Shown piece by piece: positions 1 to 9,367 of a stretch of DNA of 64,000 nt. Origin of the DNA: Citrobacter werkmanii NBRC 105721 (GTDB taxonomy: Bacteria > Pseudomonadota > Gammaproteobacteria > Enterobacterales > Enterobacteriaceae). The stretch is taken from contig BBMW01000015.1 of NCBI GenBank assembly GCA_000759755.1, forward strand, positions 265,447 through 329,446. The letters run 5' to 3'. Positions within the stretch are counted from its first letter, which is position 1. Each line of letters opens with the position of its first letter. The notes below the pieces were generated by a model. That model made no database searches. It was not told the origin of the DNA and worked only from the letters and a program-made list of their open reading frames with translations. The translations under genes were made by a program, and so were the position numbers.

Positions 1-451
1 GCAGAGCATGACGTTTCAGAAGCATCGCCAATTTGTCATGAGTCCGTCGCGAATGCAGGATCACCGGCAGTTCGTAACGCTTCGCCAGGTTAAGCTGCGC
101 GTCCAGCACCCGTTCTTGTTTATCAAATTGCGGATCGTCCCGGTAAAGATCCAGTCCAATCTCGCCCACGGCTACCAGCTTTTGCGGGCGCGTATCCAGC
201 GCCTGCTGCAGTTGGTCCAGACTTTCATCGCCGTGTTGTTCAATAACAATGGGATGCAGACCCAAAGCAGCAAACAACGGCGGATACTTTTCCGCTAACG
301 CCAGTACGCGGGAAAAGTTTGCCGCCTGCGTCGCCGGAACAATGATGCAATTCACACCGACCGCCGCAGCACGTTGAATGCTGGCGGGCTCATCGTCAGT
401 AAACGGCGGGAAATCAAAGTGACAATGTGTATCAATGAAGCGAAAACTCAC
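1..451 (-). CDS. yjjV: TatD-family metal-dependent hydrolase YjjV, 3' end cut by window
   Basis: This is the N-terminal 150 residues of a TatD-family hydrolase; the family is about 260 residues, so the rest lies beyond the left edge. The start is GTG at 451-449 and overlaps the yjjU stop as GTGA, which indicates translational coupling. The N-terminus reads MSFRFIDTHCHFDFPPF, with the metal-binding His-x-His at residues 9 and 11. A later VGEIGLD stretch carries the conserved Glu. TatD proteins are cytoplasmic metal-dependent nucleases or phosphoesterases; the physiological substrate of YjjV is not established. Identity rests on similarity to E. coli YjjV and on the conserved order after yjjU. 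Confidence 0.93.
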   Translation of the reverse strand, partial: MSFRFIDTHCHFDFPPFTDDEPASIQRAAAVGVNCIIVPATQAANFSRVLALAEKYPPLFAALGLHPIVIEQHGDESLDQLQQALDTRPQKLVAVGEIGLDLYRDDPQFDKQERVLDAQLNLAKRYELPVILHSRRTHDKLAMLLKRHAL

Positions 452-1521
452 GCCAGATCCTCGTTATCAAACGTTGTATCGTTAGCCTGAGGCGCATTGG
501 TCACCACCGGCGCGTGGGCATCGTTGGCCACCGGTGCGGGAGGAACCACCACCGGTCCCGGCACGACAATCTTCGGCGTCTGACGAGGCAATGGCGCGTT
601 TTTCGCCAACAACTTGCCGACGGTGGCCAGGAAGTAACGACCACACAAACGCCCGGTCTTATAGTCTTCTCGCAGCGCCGGAATACGGCTGCCCAGCGCC
701 ATGCTATGGAGCGGTTTTGGCGGATAGATCTCAAAGATTCGCAGCTTACCCGGCGGCTTTTCAATAAAGCTCTGGATCGCGCGATAGCTGGTTTCATGGT
801 GCTGGACCAAATTCAGCAACGGTTGCAGACTGCTTTCGCCCAGCCAGCGCTCCATACGTTTAAACCACTGCGGGGTGTAGTACATTTGCGAAGGCACAGT
901 GCGGATCACCACCAGCGTTTTTGCGCCGCGCTTCGCCGCCTCCTGCACGGGTATGGCATCGCTTACTCCCCCGTCCAGATAGTTCACACCGTCCAGCGCA
1001 ACACCTGTGCGGTAGAATCCCGGAATAGCGCTGGAGGCGCGAATGAGATCGAGCCAGTTTTGTCGGTTCGGCGAAAAATAACCTGGCGTATAATCATCCC
1101 CCCGACAGGCGCACATATAAAACGCTTTCCCTGCGGCAAACAAACGCTCGGCGTTATCCATCGCCAGCGGCATCTGGGATGCGGTCGAATCCACCAGCCA
1201 GTCGAGATCGATTAAGTTTCCCCCGCGCACAAAGCGTACCGGGTCAAAAAACTCACGACGGGTGGTGTAACGCATAATGACTTTACGGCCATAACCAGGC
1301 TGGTTACACAGATAGGCTGAAAGGTTTTGCGCACCGGCGGACGTCCCGTAGTAAAGGTCAAAGGGATTAAACTGCGCACGCATGAATTCATCCAGTACGC
1401 CAGCGGTGAAAATGCCTCTTTGTCCCCCGCCCTCACACACCAGCGCCATACTGCCTGGTTGGAACGGACGTAACGATAACGGCGCAATATTACCGAGCGT
1501 GACGGGTATTCTCTGCCCCAC
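448..1521 (-). CDS. yjjU: Patatin-like phospholipase family protein YjjU
   Basis: This predicted serine lipid acyl hydrolase belongs to the patatin family. From the chosen start, the oxyanion loop GGGQRG is at residues 31-36, the nucleophile elbow GTSAG has Ser61, and the catalytic Asp sits in LDGG at residue 183, so the Ser-Asp dyad is complete. I chose the GTG at 1521-1519 because AGGAAGG lies about 7 nt upstream and the protein then begins MGQRIP as in E. coli (357 residues); an upstream ATG at 1557 would add 12 unmatched residues. It is translationally coupled to yjjV. The lipid substrate is unknown. Confidence 0.93.
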   Translation of the reverse strand: MGQRIPVTLGNIAPLSLRPFQPGSMALVCEGGGQRGIFTAGVLDEFMRAQFNPFDLYYGTSAGAQNLSAYLCNQPGYGRKVIMRYTTRREFFDPVRFVRGGNLIDLDWLVDSTASQMPLAMDNAERLFAAGKAFYMCACRGDDYTPGYFSPNRQNWLDLIRASSAIPGFYRTGVALDGVNYLDGGVSDAIPVQEAAKRGAKTLVVIRTVPSQMYYTPQWFKRMERWLGESSLQPLLNLVQHHETSYRAIQSFIEKPPGKLRIFEIYPPKPLHSMALGSRIPALREDYKTGRLCGRYFLATVGKLLAKNAPLPRQTPKIVVPGPVVVPPAPVANDAHAPVVTNAPQANDTTFDNEDLA

Positions 1522-1589
1522 CTCTGCCTTCCTGTTGTTTTTGTAATAGAACAACAAAGTAACGCAAATTGCCTGACGCTAAAACCGTA

Positions 1590-1614
1590 AAAGCCAGTCC
1601 ACTGGACTGGCTTG
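1590..1614 (-). terminator. Hairpin downstream of ytjA
   Basis: A perfect 10-bp stem (AAGCCAGTCC at 1591-1600 with its complement at 1604-1613) encloses a 3-nt loop. On the minus strand it follows ytjA and is trailed by a short interrupted T run. It is likely the ytjA terminator and insulates yjjU. Confidence 0.6.
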
Positions 1615-1642
1615 GTAGCAAGTTATCTTTACGGTTTACTTA

Positions 1643-1804
1643 CTAGGGTCGTTTACGACCGGTAAACAGGCTGACCAGAAACAGAATGATCCCCACCACG
1701 AAAACAATTTTCGCTGCGCCTGCAGCGGTACCTGCCAGTCCACCAAAACCCAGTGCGGCGGCAATTAACGCGATAACCAGAAATATGATGCCCCATCGAA
1801 ACAT
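1643..1804 (-). CDS. ytjA: Small inner-membrane protein YtjA (UPF0391)
   Basis: A 53-residue hydrophobic protein nearly identical to E. coli YtjA. Two membrane segments are visible: [20 protein letters not shown] and a second after the [11 protein letters not shown] turn, followed by a basic RKRP tail. I chose the ATG at 1804 because GGAGAAG precedes it closely; an upstream start at 1834 would add ten residues absent from the family. Its function is not known. It lies downstream of the stress gene osmY in the same direction. Confidence 0.9.
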   Translation of the reverse strand: MFRWGIIFLVIALIAAALGFGGLAGTAAGAAKIVFVVGIILFLVSLFTGRKRP

Positions 1805-1931
1805 GCGCTTCTCCTTTACCATAGTTAATGTCACCGCTTGTTATGAGCGCTCAGGCTGCTCATCGGCGATATTTTTAGTGTGGTGCACAACACGCCTCCC
1901 GACAAACGTCAGGAGGACGAATTAAGTCGAA

Positions 1932-2549
1932 TTACTGAGTTTTAAGGTCGTTTTTGACGCTTTTCACGCCATCAACCGCTTTGGCGATGCTCTCAGCACG
2001 ATCGCTTTGTGCTTTTGAGTCAACGGTGCCGGAAAGTTGAACCACTCCATCAGTGGTCTCTACTTTCACTTTACGGGAAGGGACAATGTCATCAGCCAGC
2101 AGTTTTGCTTTAACTTCGCTGGTGGTTGCCGTGTCGCCCGCATAGCCTTTTACGGATGTGCTTTTGCTGTCGCGTACGTGTAGTTTGTCGCTCACTGAGG
2201 TTACGCCCTCAACGCCTTTGGCCACTTTCACGGCTTCTTCAGCCTGTGCCTGGCTTTCAACAAACCCGCTTAACGTCACCACTTTCTGGTCTGTTTTCAC
2301 GGAAATATCGGTGCTCTTGATGCTTTCGTGATCCACCAGCGCAGCTTTTACTTTTGCTGTGATAGTGCTGTCATCCATGAAATTACCGACTTTGTTCATA
2401 GAGCTATCGACTTTCTGCCCCGCACTTTCGACACCAGATTGCGCTTTATCCGTCGTGGCGTTTTCTGCAAAAGCAGAACCCGTTGCAACAGCGGAGGTCA
2501 GCATCACGGCCAGCAGCGTTTTAGAAATCTTAAGTCCTGTCATTGTCAT
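1932..2549 (-). CDS. osmY: Periplasmic stress chaperone OsmY, two BON domains
   Basis: A 205-residue secreted protein matching E. coli OsmY (201 residues). A signal peptide with hydrophobic core ends near ATGSAFA, residues 22-28. Two BON domains follow, about residues 57-125 and 135-203, each with the VKTxxxVVxLSGxV signature. Just after the signal peptide there is a short lineage-specific insertion relative to E. coli. OsmY is known as a periplasmic chaperone strongly induced by RpoS in stationary phase and at high osmolarity. The gap upstream to prfC is about 300 nt, consistent with its own promoter. Confidence 0.97.
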   Translation of the reverse strand: MTMTGLKISKTLLAVMLTSAVATGSAFAENATTDKAQSGVESAGQKVDSSMNKVGNFMDDSTITAKVKAALVDHESIKSTDISVKTDQKVVTLSGFVESQAQAEEAVKVAKGVEGVTSVSDKLHVRDSKSTSVKGYAGDTATTSEVKAKLLADDIVPSRKVKVETTDGVVQLSGTVDSKAQSDRAESIAKAVDGVKSVKNDLKTQ

Positions 2550-2822
2550 CGATGTATTCCTGTATGTTTTGCTAAAAGCGATGGTCTGCCGTAAACGGCG
2601 TTAACCAGCAACTAATCTTGTAAGTGGAATAAATATCAGCAATAGAAGCTGCAACAGGCAGCCTAAAAAGCATTTAACGCCGATATTTATGTCATCACAT
2701 TGTTAAATATAGTTCAGAATTTCGTGATCGCAGTCCGGATTGACTAAAAAACAGGCAAACAACAGAAAAACGAGAGGTTTTAAGAACATTCCGCAAGGGA
2801 TTTAAAAGACAGGAAAAGTTAC
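2550..2822. other. osmY promoter and leader region
   Basis: This AT-rich gap of about 270 nt separates osmY from the upstream prfC terminator. By analogy with E. coli it should hold the RpoS-dependent osmY promoter and a long leader. I did not assign an individual -10 element. Confidence 0.5.
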
Positions 2823-2846
2823 CGGGCACGGCGGATTCCGTGCCCT
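2823..2846 (-). terminator. prfC terminator hairpin
   Basis: GGGCACGG at 2824-2831 pairs with CCGTGCCC at 2838-2845 around a 6-nt loop, 11 nt past the prfC stop on the minus strand. A short T run lies a few bases beyond. Confidence 0.7.
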
Positions 2847-2855
2847 GGGAGGCGA

Positions 2856-4445
2856 TTAGTGTTCGCGCGTTTTGCGGAACTGAACGTCAGGGTAACGTTC
2901 CTGGGTGAGATTCAGGTTAACCATGGTCGGTGCGATATAGGTGAGGTTATCGCCACCATCCAGCGCCAGCTGAACTTCGTTTTTACGCTTAAATTCTTCG
3001 AATTTTTTCACGTCAGAACATTCTACCCAGCGCGCGGTCGCCACGTTGACCGACTCATAAATCGCTTCAACGTTGTACTCGCTCTTCAGGCGTGAAACCA
3101 CCACGTCGAACTGCAGCACACCGACAGCGCCCACGATGAGATCGTTATTAGCAATTGGACGGAAGACCTGCACCGCACCCTCTTCCGACAGCTGAACCAG
3201 CCCTTTCAGCAGTTGCTTCTGCTTCAACGGATCTTTCAGGCGAATACGACGGAACAGCTCCGGCGCGAAGTTCGGAATACCGGTGAACTTCATCATTTCA
3301 CCCTGGGTGAAGGTATCGCCGATCTGAATAGTGCCATGGTTGTGCAGACCGAGAATATCGCCCGGATACGCTTCTTCCACATGAGAACGGTCACCGGCCA
3401 TAAAGGTCAGCGCATCAGAGATCACCACGTCTTTACCAATGCGCACCTGGCGCATTTTCATGCCTTTCTCGTACTTACCGGAAACCACACGCATGAACGC
3501 CACGCGGTCACGGTGTTTCGGATCCATGTTGGCCTGGATTTTAAACACGAAGCCGGTGAACTTCTCTTCTGAGGCTTCCACGGTGCGGGTATCAGTTTTA
3601 CGCGGCATCGGCGCAGGCGCCCACTCCACTAAGCCGTCCAGCATATGGTCAACGCCGAAGTTACCCAGCGCGGTACCGAAGAAGACCGGGGTGATTTCGC
3701 CCGCGAGGAACAGATCATGGTCGAACTCGTTAGACGCGCCCTGCACCAGCTCCAGCTCGTCGCGCAGCTGCTGCGCCAGATCTTCGCCCACGGCGGCATC
3801 GAGTTCCGGGTTATTCAGCCCCTTAACAATGCGCACTTCCTGAATGGTGTGGCCTTTACCCGTCTGGTACAGGTAAGTTTCGTCTTTATAAAGGTGATAA
3901 ACGCCCTTGAACAGCTTCCCGCAGCCAATCGGCCAGGTGATCGGCGCACAGCCGATTTTCAGCTCGTTCTCGACTTCATCCAGCAGCTCCATCGGGTCAC
4001 GGATGTCACGGTCGAGTTTGTTCATGAAGGTCAGGATCGGCGTATCGCGCAGACGGGTAACTTCCATCAGCTTGCGGGTACGATCCTCAACGCCTTTCGC
4101 GGCGTCGATAACCATCAGACAGCAGTCTACCGCCGTCAGAGTACGGTAAGTATCTTCGGAGAAGTCTTCGTGCCCCGGGGTGTCCAGCAGGTTCACCAGG
4201 CAGTCGTGATACGGAAACTGCATCACAGAGGTGGTAATGGAGATACCACGCTGCTTTTCCATCTCCATCCAGTCAGATTTTGCATGCTGGCTGGAGCCAC
4301 GGCCTTTTACCGTACCGGCGGTCTGAATCGCCTGTCCGAATAACAGGACCTTTTCAGTAATGGTCGTTTTACCGGCATCCGGGTGAGAAATAATGGCAAA
4401 AGTGCGGCGCTTGGCCACCTCTTGCAAATAAGGAGACAACGTCAT
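2856..4445 (-). CDS. prfC: Peptide chain release factor 3 (RF3)
   Basis: RF3 is the translational GTPase that removes RF1 and RF2 from the ribosome after peptide release. At 529 residues it matches E. coli PrfC in length and along its whole sequence. The G1 loop HPDAGKTT is at residues 21-28, G3 DTPGHEDF near residue 90 and G4 NKLD near residue 142. EF-Tu-like domain II and the RF3-specific C-terminal domain follow. It is transcribed alone, between yjjG and osmY, and ends at a hairpin. Confidence 0.99.
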   Translation of the reverse strand: MTLSPYLQEVAKRRTFAIISHPDAGKTTITEKVLLFGQAIQTAGTVKGRGSSQHAKSDWMEMEKQRGISITTSVMQFPYHDCLVNLLDTPGHEDFSEDTYRTLTAVDCCLMVIDAAKGVEDRTRKLMEVTRLRDTPILTFMNKLDRDIRDPMELLDEVENELKIGCAPITWPIGCGKLFKGVYHLYKDETYLYQTGKGHTIQEVRIVKGLNNPELDAAVGEDLAQQLRDELELVQGASNEFDHDLFLAGEITPVFFGTALGNFGVDHMLDGLVEWAPAPMPRKTDTRTVEASEEKFTGFVFKIQANMDPKHRDRVAFMRVVSGKYEKGMKMRQVRIGKDVVISDALTFMAGDRSHVEEAYPGDILGLHNHGTIQIGDTFTQGEMMKFTGIPNFAPELFRRIRLKDPLKQKQLLKGLVQLSEEGAVQVFRPIANNDLIVGAVGVLQFDVVVSRLKSEYNVEAIYESVNVATARWVECSDVKKFEEFKRKNEVQLALDGGDNLTYIAPTMVNLNLTQERYPDVQFRKTREH

Positions 4446-4537
4446 AATTCAATCTTCTTAGTAAACGCGGCAATGCGCCGCGCATGTTGAATACGAAAAA
4501 ATTGCGGCTATTTTACCCATCAACGGGGGGGAGGCAA

Positions 4538-5221
4538 TCAGTGTTTACACAGGAGCTGCTCCAGTTCGCTTAATGACGCCACCGTCCATGTCGGCTGAAT
4601 GCCCGCTGGCAGCTCGCGATGGTGCGTATTTAGCCAGCAGGTGGATAGCCCAGCGTTAATGCCGCCCAGAATATCGGACTCTGCGGTATCGCCCACCATC
4701 AGCACGCGGGAACGATCAGGATTGCCCGCCTGCTCCAGCGCGTGGTCAAAAATACGGGGATCGGGTTTTGCCACTCCAACCTGCTCAGAAATCACCAGCA
4801 GATCGAAATAGTCGCGCAGCCCCGTCCGCTCAAGGCGGATTTGCTGCAACGCCGTAAAGCCGTTAGTAATGATACCGATTTTCGTTTTATCACGAATCGC
4901 ATTGAGCAGAGAAACCGCCCCAGGCAACGGCGAGCAGATCTCCGCCATCGCATTGATAAATGCGTCATTAAGCTGGCCTGGTTCGACCTTCAGGCGTTCA
5001 GCCCAGCTCTGGAAACGGGCGTGCTGCAGTTGCAATGAAGTAATCGCGCCGTTTTGATAATCCACCCATAGCGGTTTATTCACGGCCTGGTAGTCCTGAA
5101 AATCTTCAGCGGTAAAGGTAATGCTATAGTCGAGAAACATCCGCTGTAAGCCGGTAAACGAGTCAAATGTAAACAGCGTTTCGTCGGCATCAAAGAAAAT
5201 CCAGTCCCACTTCTTCATCAT
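4538..5221 (-). CDS. yjjG: HAD-family pyrimidine nucleotidase YjjG
   Basis: This house-cleaning nucleotidase is known in E. coli to hydrolyse dUMP, dTMP and non-canonical pyrimidine monophosphates. The HAD nucleophile motif is FFDADET near residues 9-15, motif II is IITNGF, and the Mg-binding motif is MVGDTAESD near residue 175. Two ATG codons lie side by side; AAGG is better spaced for the second (5218), which gives the MKKWDW start, so the first residue is uncertain. It is 11 nt downstream of rimI and probably cotranscribed with holD-rimI. Confidence 0.96.
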   Translation of the reverse strand: MMKKWDWIFFDADETLFTFDSFTGLQRMFLDYSITFTAEDFQDYQAVNKPLWVDYQNGAITSLQLQHARFQSWAERLKVEPGQLNDAFINAMAEICSPLPGAVSLLNAIRDKTKIGIITNGFTALQQIRLERTGLRDYFDLLVISEQVGVAKPDPRIFDHALEQAGNPDRSRVLMVGDTAESDILGGINAGLSTCWLNTHHRELPAGIQPTWTVASLSELEQLLCKH

Positions 5222-5232
5222 TACACCTTGTC

Positions 5233-5679
5233 TTACATGCTGATTGGCAATGCCATGATAATGGCGTCTTCATGACCATCGGCCGTCGGATAATAATTGC
5301 GCCGGATCGTCGCCTCGTTAAAGCCCAGGCTTTCATACAGTGCGATAGCGGCAGCATTTGAGGCGCGCACTTCCAGCCACAGCGTCAAAATGCCACGCTT
5401 TTCCAGCTCATCGATCAGGTGCTCCAGCAGCTCGCGCCCCAGGCCCTGGCGCTGAAAGTCAGGATCGACAGCGATATTGAACAGCGTAGCTTCATCCAGC
5501 ACCACCTGCGTAATCGCAAAGGCGGCCATCACGTCGTCAACCCTCAACTGAAAATTGAGGTAGCGATCGCCCTGGTTGCTGGCAAATGTTTTTTCACTCC
5601 ACGGAAAAGCGTGGGCGCGTTTTTCAATCTGAAATGCTGCAGGTAAATCAGTCGGTTCGAGGGAAGAAATCGTGTTCAT
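5233..5679 (-). CDS. rimI: Ribosomal protein S18 N-alpha-acetyltransferase RimI
   Basis: This GNAT enzyme acetylates the N-terminal alanine of ribosomal protein S18. At 148 residues it equals E. coli RimI. The acetyl-CoA loop [10 protein letters not shown] lies near residue 80 and the family tail ALYESLGF near residue 115. The ATG at 5679 was chosen over an in-frame extension to 5838 because the protein then begins MNTISSLE as in E. coli. Its 5' end overlaps the holD 3' end by 32 nt in another frame, the same arrangement as in E. coli. Confidence 0.97.
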   Translation of the reverse strand: MNTISSLEPTDLPAAFQIEKRAHAFPWSEKTFASNQGDRYLNFQLRVDDVMAAFAITQVVLDEATLFNIAVDPDFQRQGLGRELLEHLIDELEKRGILTLWLEVRASNAAAIALYESLGFNEATIRRNYYPTADGHEDAIIMALPISM

Positions 5680-6061
5680 ATGCGCAGATTTGTTGCCATA
5701 ACGCGGCACGGGCCGCTGGGTTTTCCCGTAATTCATTAAACGCAGGACTCTCGACCTGAGCGCCTTCCAGCAGCAGCGGCTCTTCGGTTCCCAGCCGCCA
5801 GCTATTACAGCGACTGCCCTGCGGTAGCATGGCGACACGGTCAGGCGTCAACTGTAAAACCTGATCCGGGCTGACGGTTATTGCGCGTAAAATATCGCTC
5901 ATTAACGGTTCGGTTAGCGCGGGTAGTTGTGCAGCAACCATCACTAAACGGATATGCGCAGGAATGGAGATCGCGATTTCGCCCTGCAGTGCGCCAGGAC
6001 GACGCAGCGACCACTGCGTAATGCCCAGTTGCTGTAACTGCCAGTCTCGTCGGGATGTCAT
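5648..6061 (-). CDS. holD: DNA polymerase III psi subunit HolD
   Basis: The psi subunit bridges the clamp loader to chi (HolC) and so to single-stranded DNA-binding protein. The ATG at 6061 gives 137 residues, equal to E. coli HolD, starting MTSRRDWQLQQLGITQW. That N-terminal stretch is the known clamp-loader contact. Longer in-frame starts run into the divergent rsmC promoter and were rejected. holD, rimI and yjjG read as one operon facing away from rsmC. Confidence 0.97.
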   Translation of the reverse strand: MTSRRDWQLQQLGITQWSLRRPGALQGEIAISIPAHIRLVMVAAQLPALTEPLMSDILRAITVSPDQVLQLTPDRVAMLPQGSRCNSWRLGTEEPLLLEGAQVESPAFNELRENPAARAALWQQICAYEHDFFPRTD

Positions 6062-6164
6062 AGCGAAACACTCCTGTCTATCAGGGGCGCAAATATAGCA
6101 AATTTGTCGAATCCGTGCCATCAAACAACTATAATCCCCGGCTGTACAATTTAAGGAGCACTCC

Positions 6165-7196
6165 ATGTCTGCTTTTACCCCGGCAAGTGAAGTCTTGCTG
6201 CGCCACAGTGATGATTTCGAACAAAGCCGTATTCTGTTTGCCGGTGATTTGCAGGATGACCTACCTGCCCACTTCGAAAGCGCCGCCAGCCGTGCGCACA
6301 CTCAACAACTTCATCACTGGCAGGTGCTGAACCGCCAGATGGGTGACAACGTCCGTTTCAGCCTCGTTGCCAGGGCCGATGACGTTGCCGATAGCGATAC
6401 GCTAATCTACTACTGGCCGAAGAATAAGCCGGAAGCGCAGTTCCAACTGATGAATATTTTGTCGCTGTTACCGGTGGGCAGCGATGTTTTTGTTGTCGGT
6501 GAGAACCGCAGTGGCGTACGTAGTGCAGAGCAGATGCTGGCCGAATACGCACCGCTGAATAAAGTCGACAGCGCCCGTCGCTGTGGCCTGTACCACGGCC
6601 GTCTGGAAAAACAGCCAGTCTTTGATGCAGAAAAATACTGGGATGAATATCAGGTTGATAATCTGACCATCAAAACGCTGCCGGGCGTATTCAGCCGTGA
6701 CGGCCTGGATATTGGCAGCCAATTGCTACTCTCCACACTGACGCCGCATACCAAAGGTAAAATTCTGGATGTCGGTTGTGGCGCTGGCGTACTTTCCGTC
6801 GCTTTAGCCAGCCACTCGCCAAAAGTTCGCTTAACCCTGTGTGATGTAAGTGCGGCCGCTGTTGAAGCCAGCCGCGCCACGCTTGCCGCCAACGGTATTG
6901 AAGGTGATGTGATCGCCAGTAACGTTTTTTCTGACGTGACGGGCCGCTTTGATATGATCATCTCCAACCCACCGTTCCATGATGGGATGCAGACCAGCCT
7001 CGATGCCGCGCAAACGCTGATTCGCGGCGCGGTGCGTCATCTCAACAGCGGCGGTGAACTGCGTATCGTGGCGAACGCCTTCCTGCCCTATCCAAAGGTG
7101 CTGGATGAGGTATTCGGATTCCATGAAGTTATCGCACAGACCGGACGCTTCAAGGTCTATCGCACCATCATGACGCGTCAGGCGAAAAAAGCGTAA
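6165..7196 (+). CDS. rsmC: 16S rRNA G1207 N2-methyltransferase RsmC
   Basis: RsmC methylates G1207 of 16S rRNA in the small subunit, using S-adenosylmethionine. The 343 residues match E. coli RsmC throughout. The protein has the expected duplicated fold, with a degenerate N-terminal methyltransferase domain and an active C-terminal one. The latter carries the SAM-binding [15 protein letters not shown] motif near residue 200 and the catalytic NPPF near residue 268. AAGGAG lies 6 nt before the ATG. The gene is divergent from holD and ends at a strong terminator. Confidence 0.98.
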   Translation: MSAFTPASEVLLRHSDDFEQSRILFAGDLQDDLPAHFESAASRAHTQQLHHWQVLNRQMGDNVRFSLVARADDVADSDTLIYYWPKNKPEAQFQLMNILSLLPVGSDVFVVGENRSGVRSAEQMLAEYAPLNKVDSARRCGLYHGRLEKQPVFDAEKYWDEYQVDNLTIKTLPGVFSRDGLDIGSQLLLSTLTPHTKGKILDVGCGAGVLSVALASHSPKVRLTLCDVSAAAVEASRATLAANGIEGDVIASNVFSDVTGRFDMIISNPPFHDGMQTSLDAAQTLIRGAVRHLNSGGELRIVANAFLPYPKVLDEVFGFHEVIAQTGRFKVYRTIMTRQAKKA

Positions 7197-7209
7197 TTGT
7201 CTCGCAGCG

Positions 7210-7235
7210 AACGGCCATTCACATGGCCGTTTTTG
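7210..7235 (+). terminator. rsmC intrinsic terminator
   Basis: ACGGCCAT (7211-7218) pairs with ATGGCCGT (7223-7230) around TCAC, followed by TTTT. This is a classic intrinsic terminator 14 nt after the rsmC stop. Confidence 0.9.
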
Positions 7236-7266
7236 CATCAATCGGCCCAGCCTGTACAATTAACTA

Positions 7267-7300
7267 TTGACGAAAAGTTGAAAACAACTAGAATGCGCCT
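7267..7300 (+). promoter_or_regulatory. Sigma-70 promoter of the tRNA-Leu operon, stringent type
   Basis: A -35 TTGACG (7267-7272) and a -10 TAGAAT (7289-7294) are 16 bp apart. They are followed by the GC-rich discriminator GCGCCTCC. Such a discriminator is the known hallmark of stable-RNA promoters repressed by ppGpp and DksA. Confidence 0.85.
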
Positions 7301-7335
7301 CCGTGGTAACGATACTTTTTGAGTGTCGATGGTAT

Positions 7336-7422
7336 GCGAAGGTGGCGGAATTGGTAGACGCGCTAGCTTCAGGTGTTAGTGTCCTTTCGGACGTGGGGGT
7401 TCAAGTCCCCCCCCTCGCACCA
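7336..7422 (+). tRNA. tRNA-Leu (CAG), first copy
   Basis: An 87-nt class II tRNA with encoded CCA. The acceptor arms GCGAAGG and CCTCGC pair, the long variable arm GTCC-TTTC-GGAC is present, and the anticodon CAG is at 7370-7372. It corresponds to the leuQPV tandem of E. coli, which also lies next to rsmC. Confidence 0.98.
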
Positions 7423-7450
7423 TAATCCACATTGATATTGCTCGCACTGG

Positions 7451-7537
7451 GCGAAGGTGGCGGAATTGGTAGACGCGCTAGCTTCAGGTGTTAGTGTCCT
7501 TTCGGACGTGGGGGTTCAAGTCCCCCCCCTCGCACCA
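7451..7537 (+). tRNA. tRNA-Leu (CAG), second copy
   Basis: Identical in sequence to the first copy over all 87 nt, with CCA encoded. A 28-nt spacer separates the two, so they share one transcript. Confidence 0.98.
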
Positions 7538-7569
7538 ACGAGGCGATATCAAAAAAATAAGATGACTGT

Positions 7570-7655
7570 GCGAAGGTGGCGGAATTGGTAGACGCGCTAG
7601 CTTCAGGTGTTAGTGTCCTTAGGATGTGGGGGTTCGAGTCCCCCCCCTCGCACCA
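7570..7655 (+). tRNA. tRNA-Leu (CAG), divergent third copy
   Basis: At 86 nt this copy differs from the other two in the variable arm (GTCC-TTA-GGAT, one nt shorter with a G-T closing pair) and in the T loop (TTCGAG instead of TTCAAG). All canonical stems and the CAG anticodon are kept, so it should be functional. Confidence 0.97.
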
Positions 7656-7693
7656 ATTATCTTATTTTCCTCTCGCTTTCTTCCCTGTTTCGC

Positions 7694-7930
7694 TTATCCC
7701 TGATTCCAGTTCATCATTACCAGCACAATGCCGCCGATCAACGCCGCGCATGAAGGTAACAGAACAAAATGCCGTAAGCGCTTGTGATATAGCATGAGCG
7801 AAGTCAGTAGTAATCCTAATACAATCATTACCTTCCATACATAGACTGACAGATCGGTAAATGCCATTCCGGCAATGAGCATCCCCGGCAACAGAACTCC
7901 CCATCCACTGCCCAGCGTACGTTGCAACAT
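7694..7930 (-). CDS. Small inner-membrane protein, DUF1435-like
   Basis: A 78-residue hydrophobic protein starting MLQRTLGSGWGVLLPG. Three membrane segments are evident, the last after an LRHFVLLPSCAALIGG turn. I recall close homologues in Salmonella annotated as DUF1435 at this same place beside the tRNA-Leu genes; function is unknown. The ATG at 7930 has AGGTGG 6 nt upstream; a longer in-frame start at 7969 has no good ribosome site. It converges on the tRNA operon, so its 3' end lies just 38 nt from the last tRNA. Confidence 0.75.
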   Translation of the reverse strand: MLQRTLGSGWGVLLPGMLIAGMAFTDLSVYVWKVMIVLGLLLTSLMLYHKRLRHFVLLPSCAALIGGIVLVMMNWNQG

Positions 7931-8182
7931 GGTTCCACCTACGACATTGATAATGATAACCAATATCATATGATATATTTTCTCATTTGTCAGCTGGAAG
8001 GCACTATCAATTATATGAGTTTTACTTAACGATTGATGACATGAATAACCTAAGGTGATAAATTGCTCGCCGATTAACGCTTCAACTAAAAATAAAGACC
8101 TCAGCGAATGATGCCCCGTTCGTTATTTGTTTTATTTACCAACACATCTTCGTATATTACAGATAACTAACAATATTTACCT

Positions 8183-9259
8183 ATGACAGTACAATCCTGG
8201 CGAACTCTGCGCACTAAAAAATATCAACTCTCGTTGCGTTTGTTTCTGCTTCTCAACGCAGTCTCCGCGCTGTTTACGCTTTTTTTCCCACTTTTTGCCG
8301 TCAAAGCCGTATCAGTACCGGCTCTGCTGATACTGATCACCAGCACGCTGCTGCTTATATGGCATGGGAAATATACGGATAAAAAAATTAATCTCCCTTT
8401 TATTTCAATAATTTTTGGCTTGTTATGGGCATTTCATATTTTTCAGAAATATTCCACGCTCGGTCATAATGACTATTATTTTCTGTTAATCGCGCTGCTC
8501 AGTGTACTGTTTATTGGATCTATTGCTTTTGCCAATAATATCATCGCGTTTACGCTTCACTCATTGCCTTCCGTCGCCGTCTGTTTATGGCTTAGCGGCA
8601 ACGAGCACGGTTTACGAATTTTCTATTTTATGGCGTTACCGATGGCCGGGATCGCCATCCAGCATGTGATTCAAAAGCGCTACGATGGTTTCGCCCAGCA
8701 GTTGATGTACAAACTGCTGGAGGAACGAGAAACGCTCAGCGGACTCAGCATGCTTGATCCGCTTACTGGTTTATATAACCGCCGGGGGCTGCAACACAGA
8801 CTCGATACACTGTTGGCGCTGAGCAACTCGAAGCACTACGTGTTGTTATTAGATATCGACCACTTCAAAGCCTATAACGATCATTACGGGCATATGATGG
8901 GTGACCAGGCGCTGATCCGCGTCTCAGCGGCCATTCGTGATTCCGTACGCTCCCGGGATGTGGTGGCGCGATTCGGCGGCGAAGAATTCATGGTTTTGCT
9001 GACCGCGATCGATCCGCAGCAGGCACAGGCTGCCGCCGAGCGTATTCGTCAGAAAGTGTACGACCTTAAAATACCCCACATGTTTAACGAAAGCGTGGCA
9101 ACCAACGTGACCGTCAGTATTGGCATTGCGCCTCTGGTAGAGCAGGATATTGAGGCCGCTATCGCCAGAGCGGATAAAGCCCTATACGAGGCGAAAAACC
9201 TCGGGCGTAACAACACGCTGGTCAGCGATGAGCTACGGGTAAACCGCCCTTCACTCTGA
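8183..9259 (+). CDS. Membrane-bound diguanylate cyclase (GGEEF)
   Basis: This enzyme makes cyclic di-GMP from two GTP. The N-terminal half (about residues 15-175) has some six membrane helices and no recognisable sensory domain family. A GGDEF domain follows from the signature LDPLTGLYNRRG. The active site is GGEEF at residues 265-269, a catalytically competent variant. The product-inhibition I-site RSRD sits five residues before it, so feedback control is expected. A Salmonella homologue (STM4551) occupies the same locus. The gene is flanked by AT-rich gaps and looks monocistronic. Confidence 0.9.
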   Translation: MTVQSWRTLRTKKYQLSLRLFLLLNAVSALFTLFFPLFAVKAVSVPALLILITSTLLLIWHGKYTDKKINLPFISIIFGLLWAFHIFQKYSTLGHNDYYFLLIALLSVLFIGSIAFANNIIAFTLHSLPSVAVCLWLSGNEHGLRIFYFMALPMAGIAIQHVIQKRYDGFAQQLMYKLLEERETLSGLSMLDPLTGLYNRRGLQHRLDTLLALSNSKHYVLLLDIDHFKAYNDHYGHMMGDQALIRVSAAIRDSVRSRDVVARFGGEEFMVLLTAIDPQQAQAAAERIRQKVYDLKIPHMFNESVATNVTVSIGIAPLVEQDIEAAIARADKALYEAKNLGRNNTLVSDELRVNRPSL

Positions 9260-9322
9260 GCTATATGTGCGGTGGCACCCAGCATCGTGACAAAGATCTT
9301 GCCATCGTTCATTGTCAACTAT

Positions 9323-9341
9323 AGGATTAGCAATCATTATC
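9323..9341 (+). promoter_or_regulatory. Fur box upstream of fhuF
   Basis: The half-site AATCATTATC (9332-9341) is perfect and the other half is degenerate, giving about 12 of 19 matches to the Fur consensus. It lies 27-45 nt before the fhuF start. fhuF is a known Fur-repressed gene in E. coli. Confidence 0.75.
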
Positions 9342-9367
9342 ATTTAGATTAACATCCGTATATTGCC

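Noticed and set aside
514-1215. A long plus-strand frame of 233 codons inside yjjU.
   Set aside because: It is antisense to a well-conserved patatin-family gene and reflects codon bias of the real strand.
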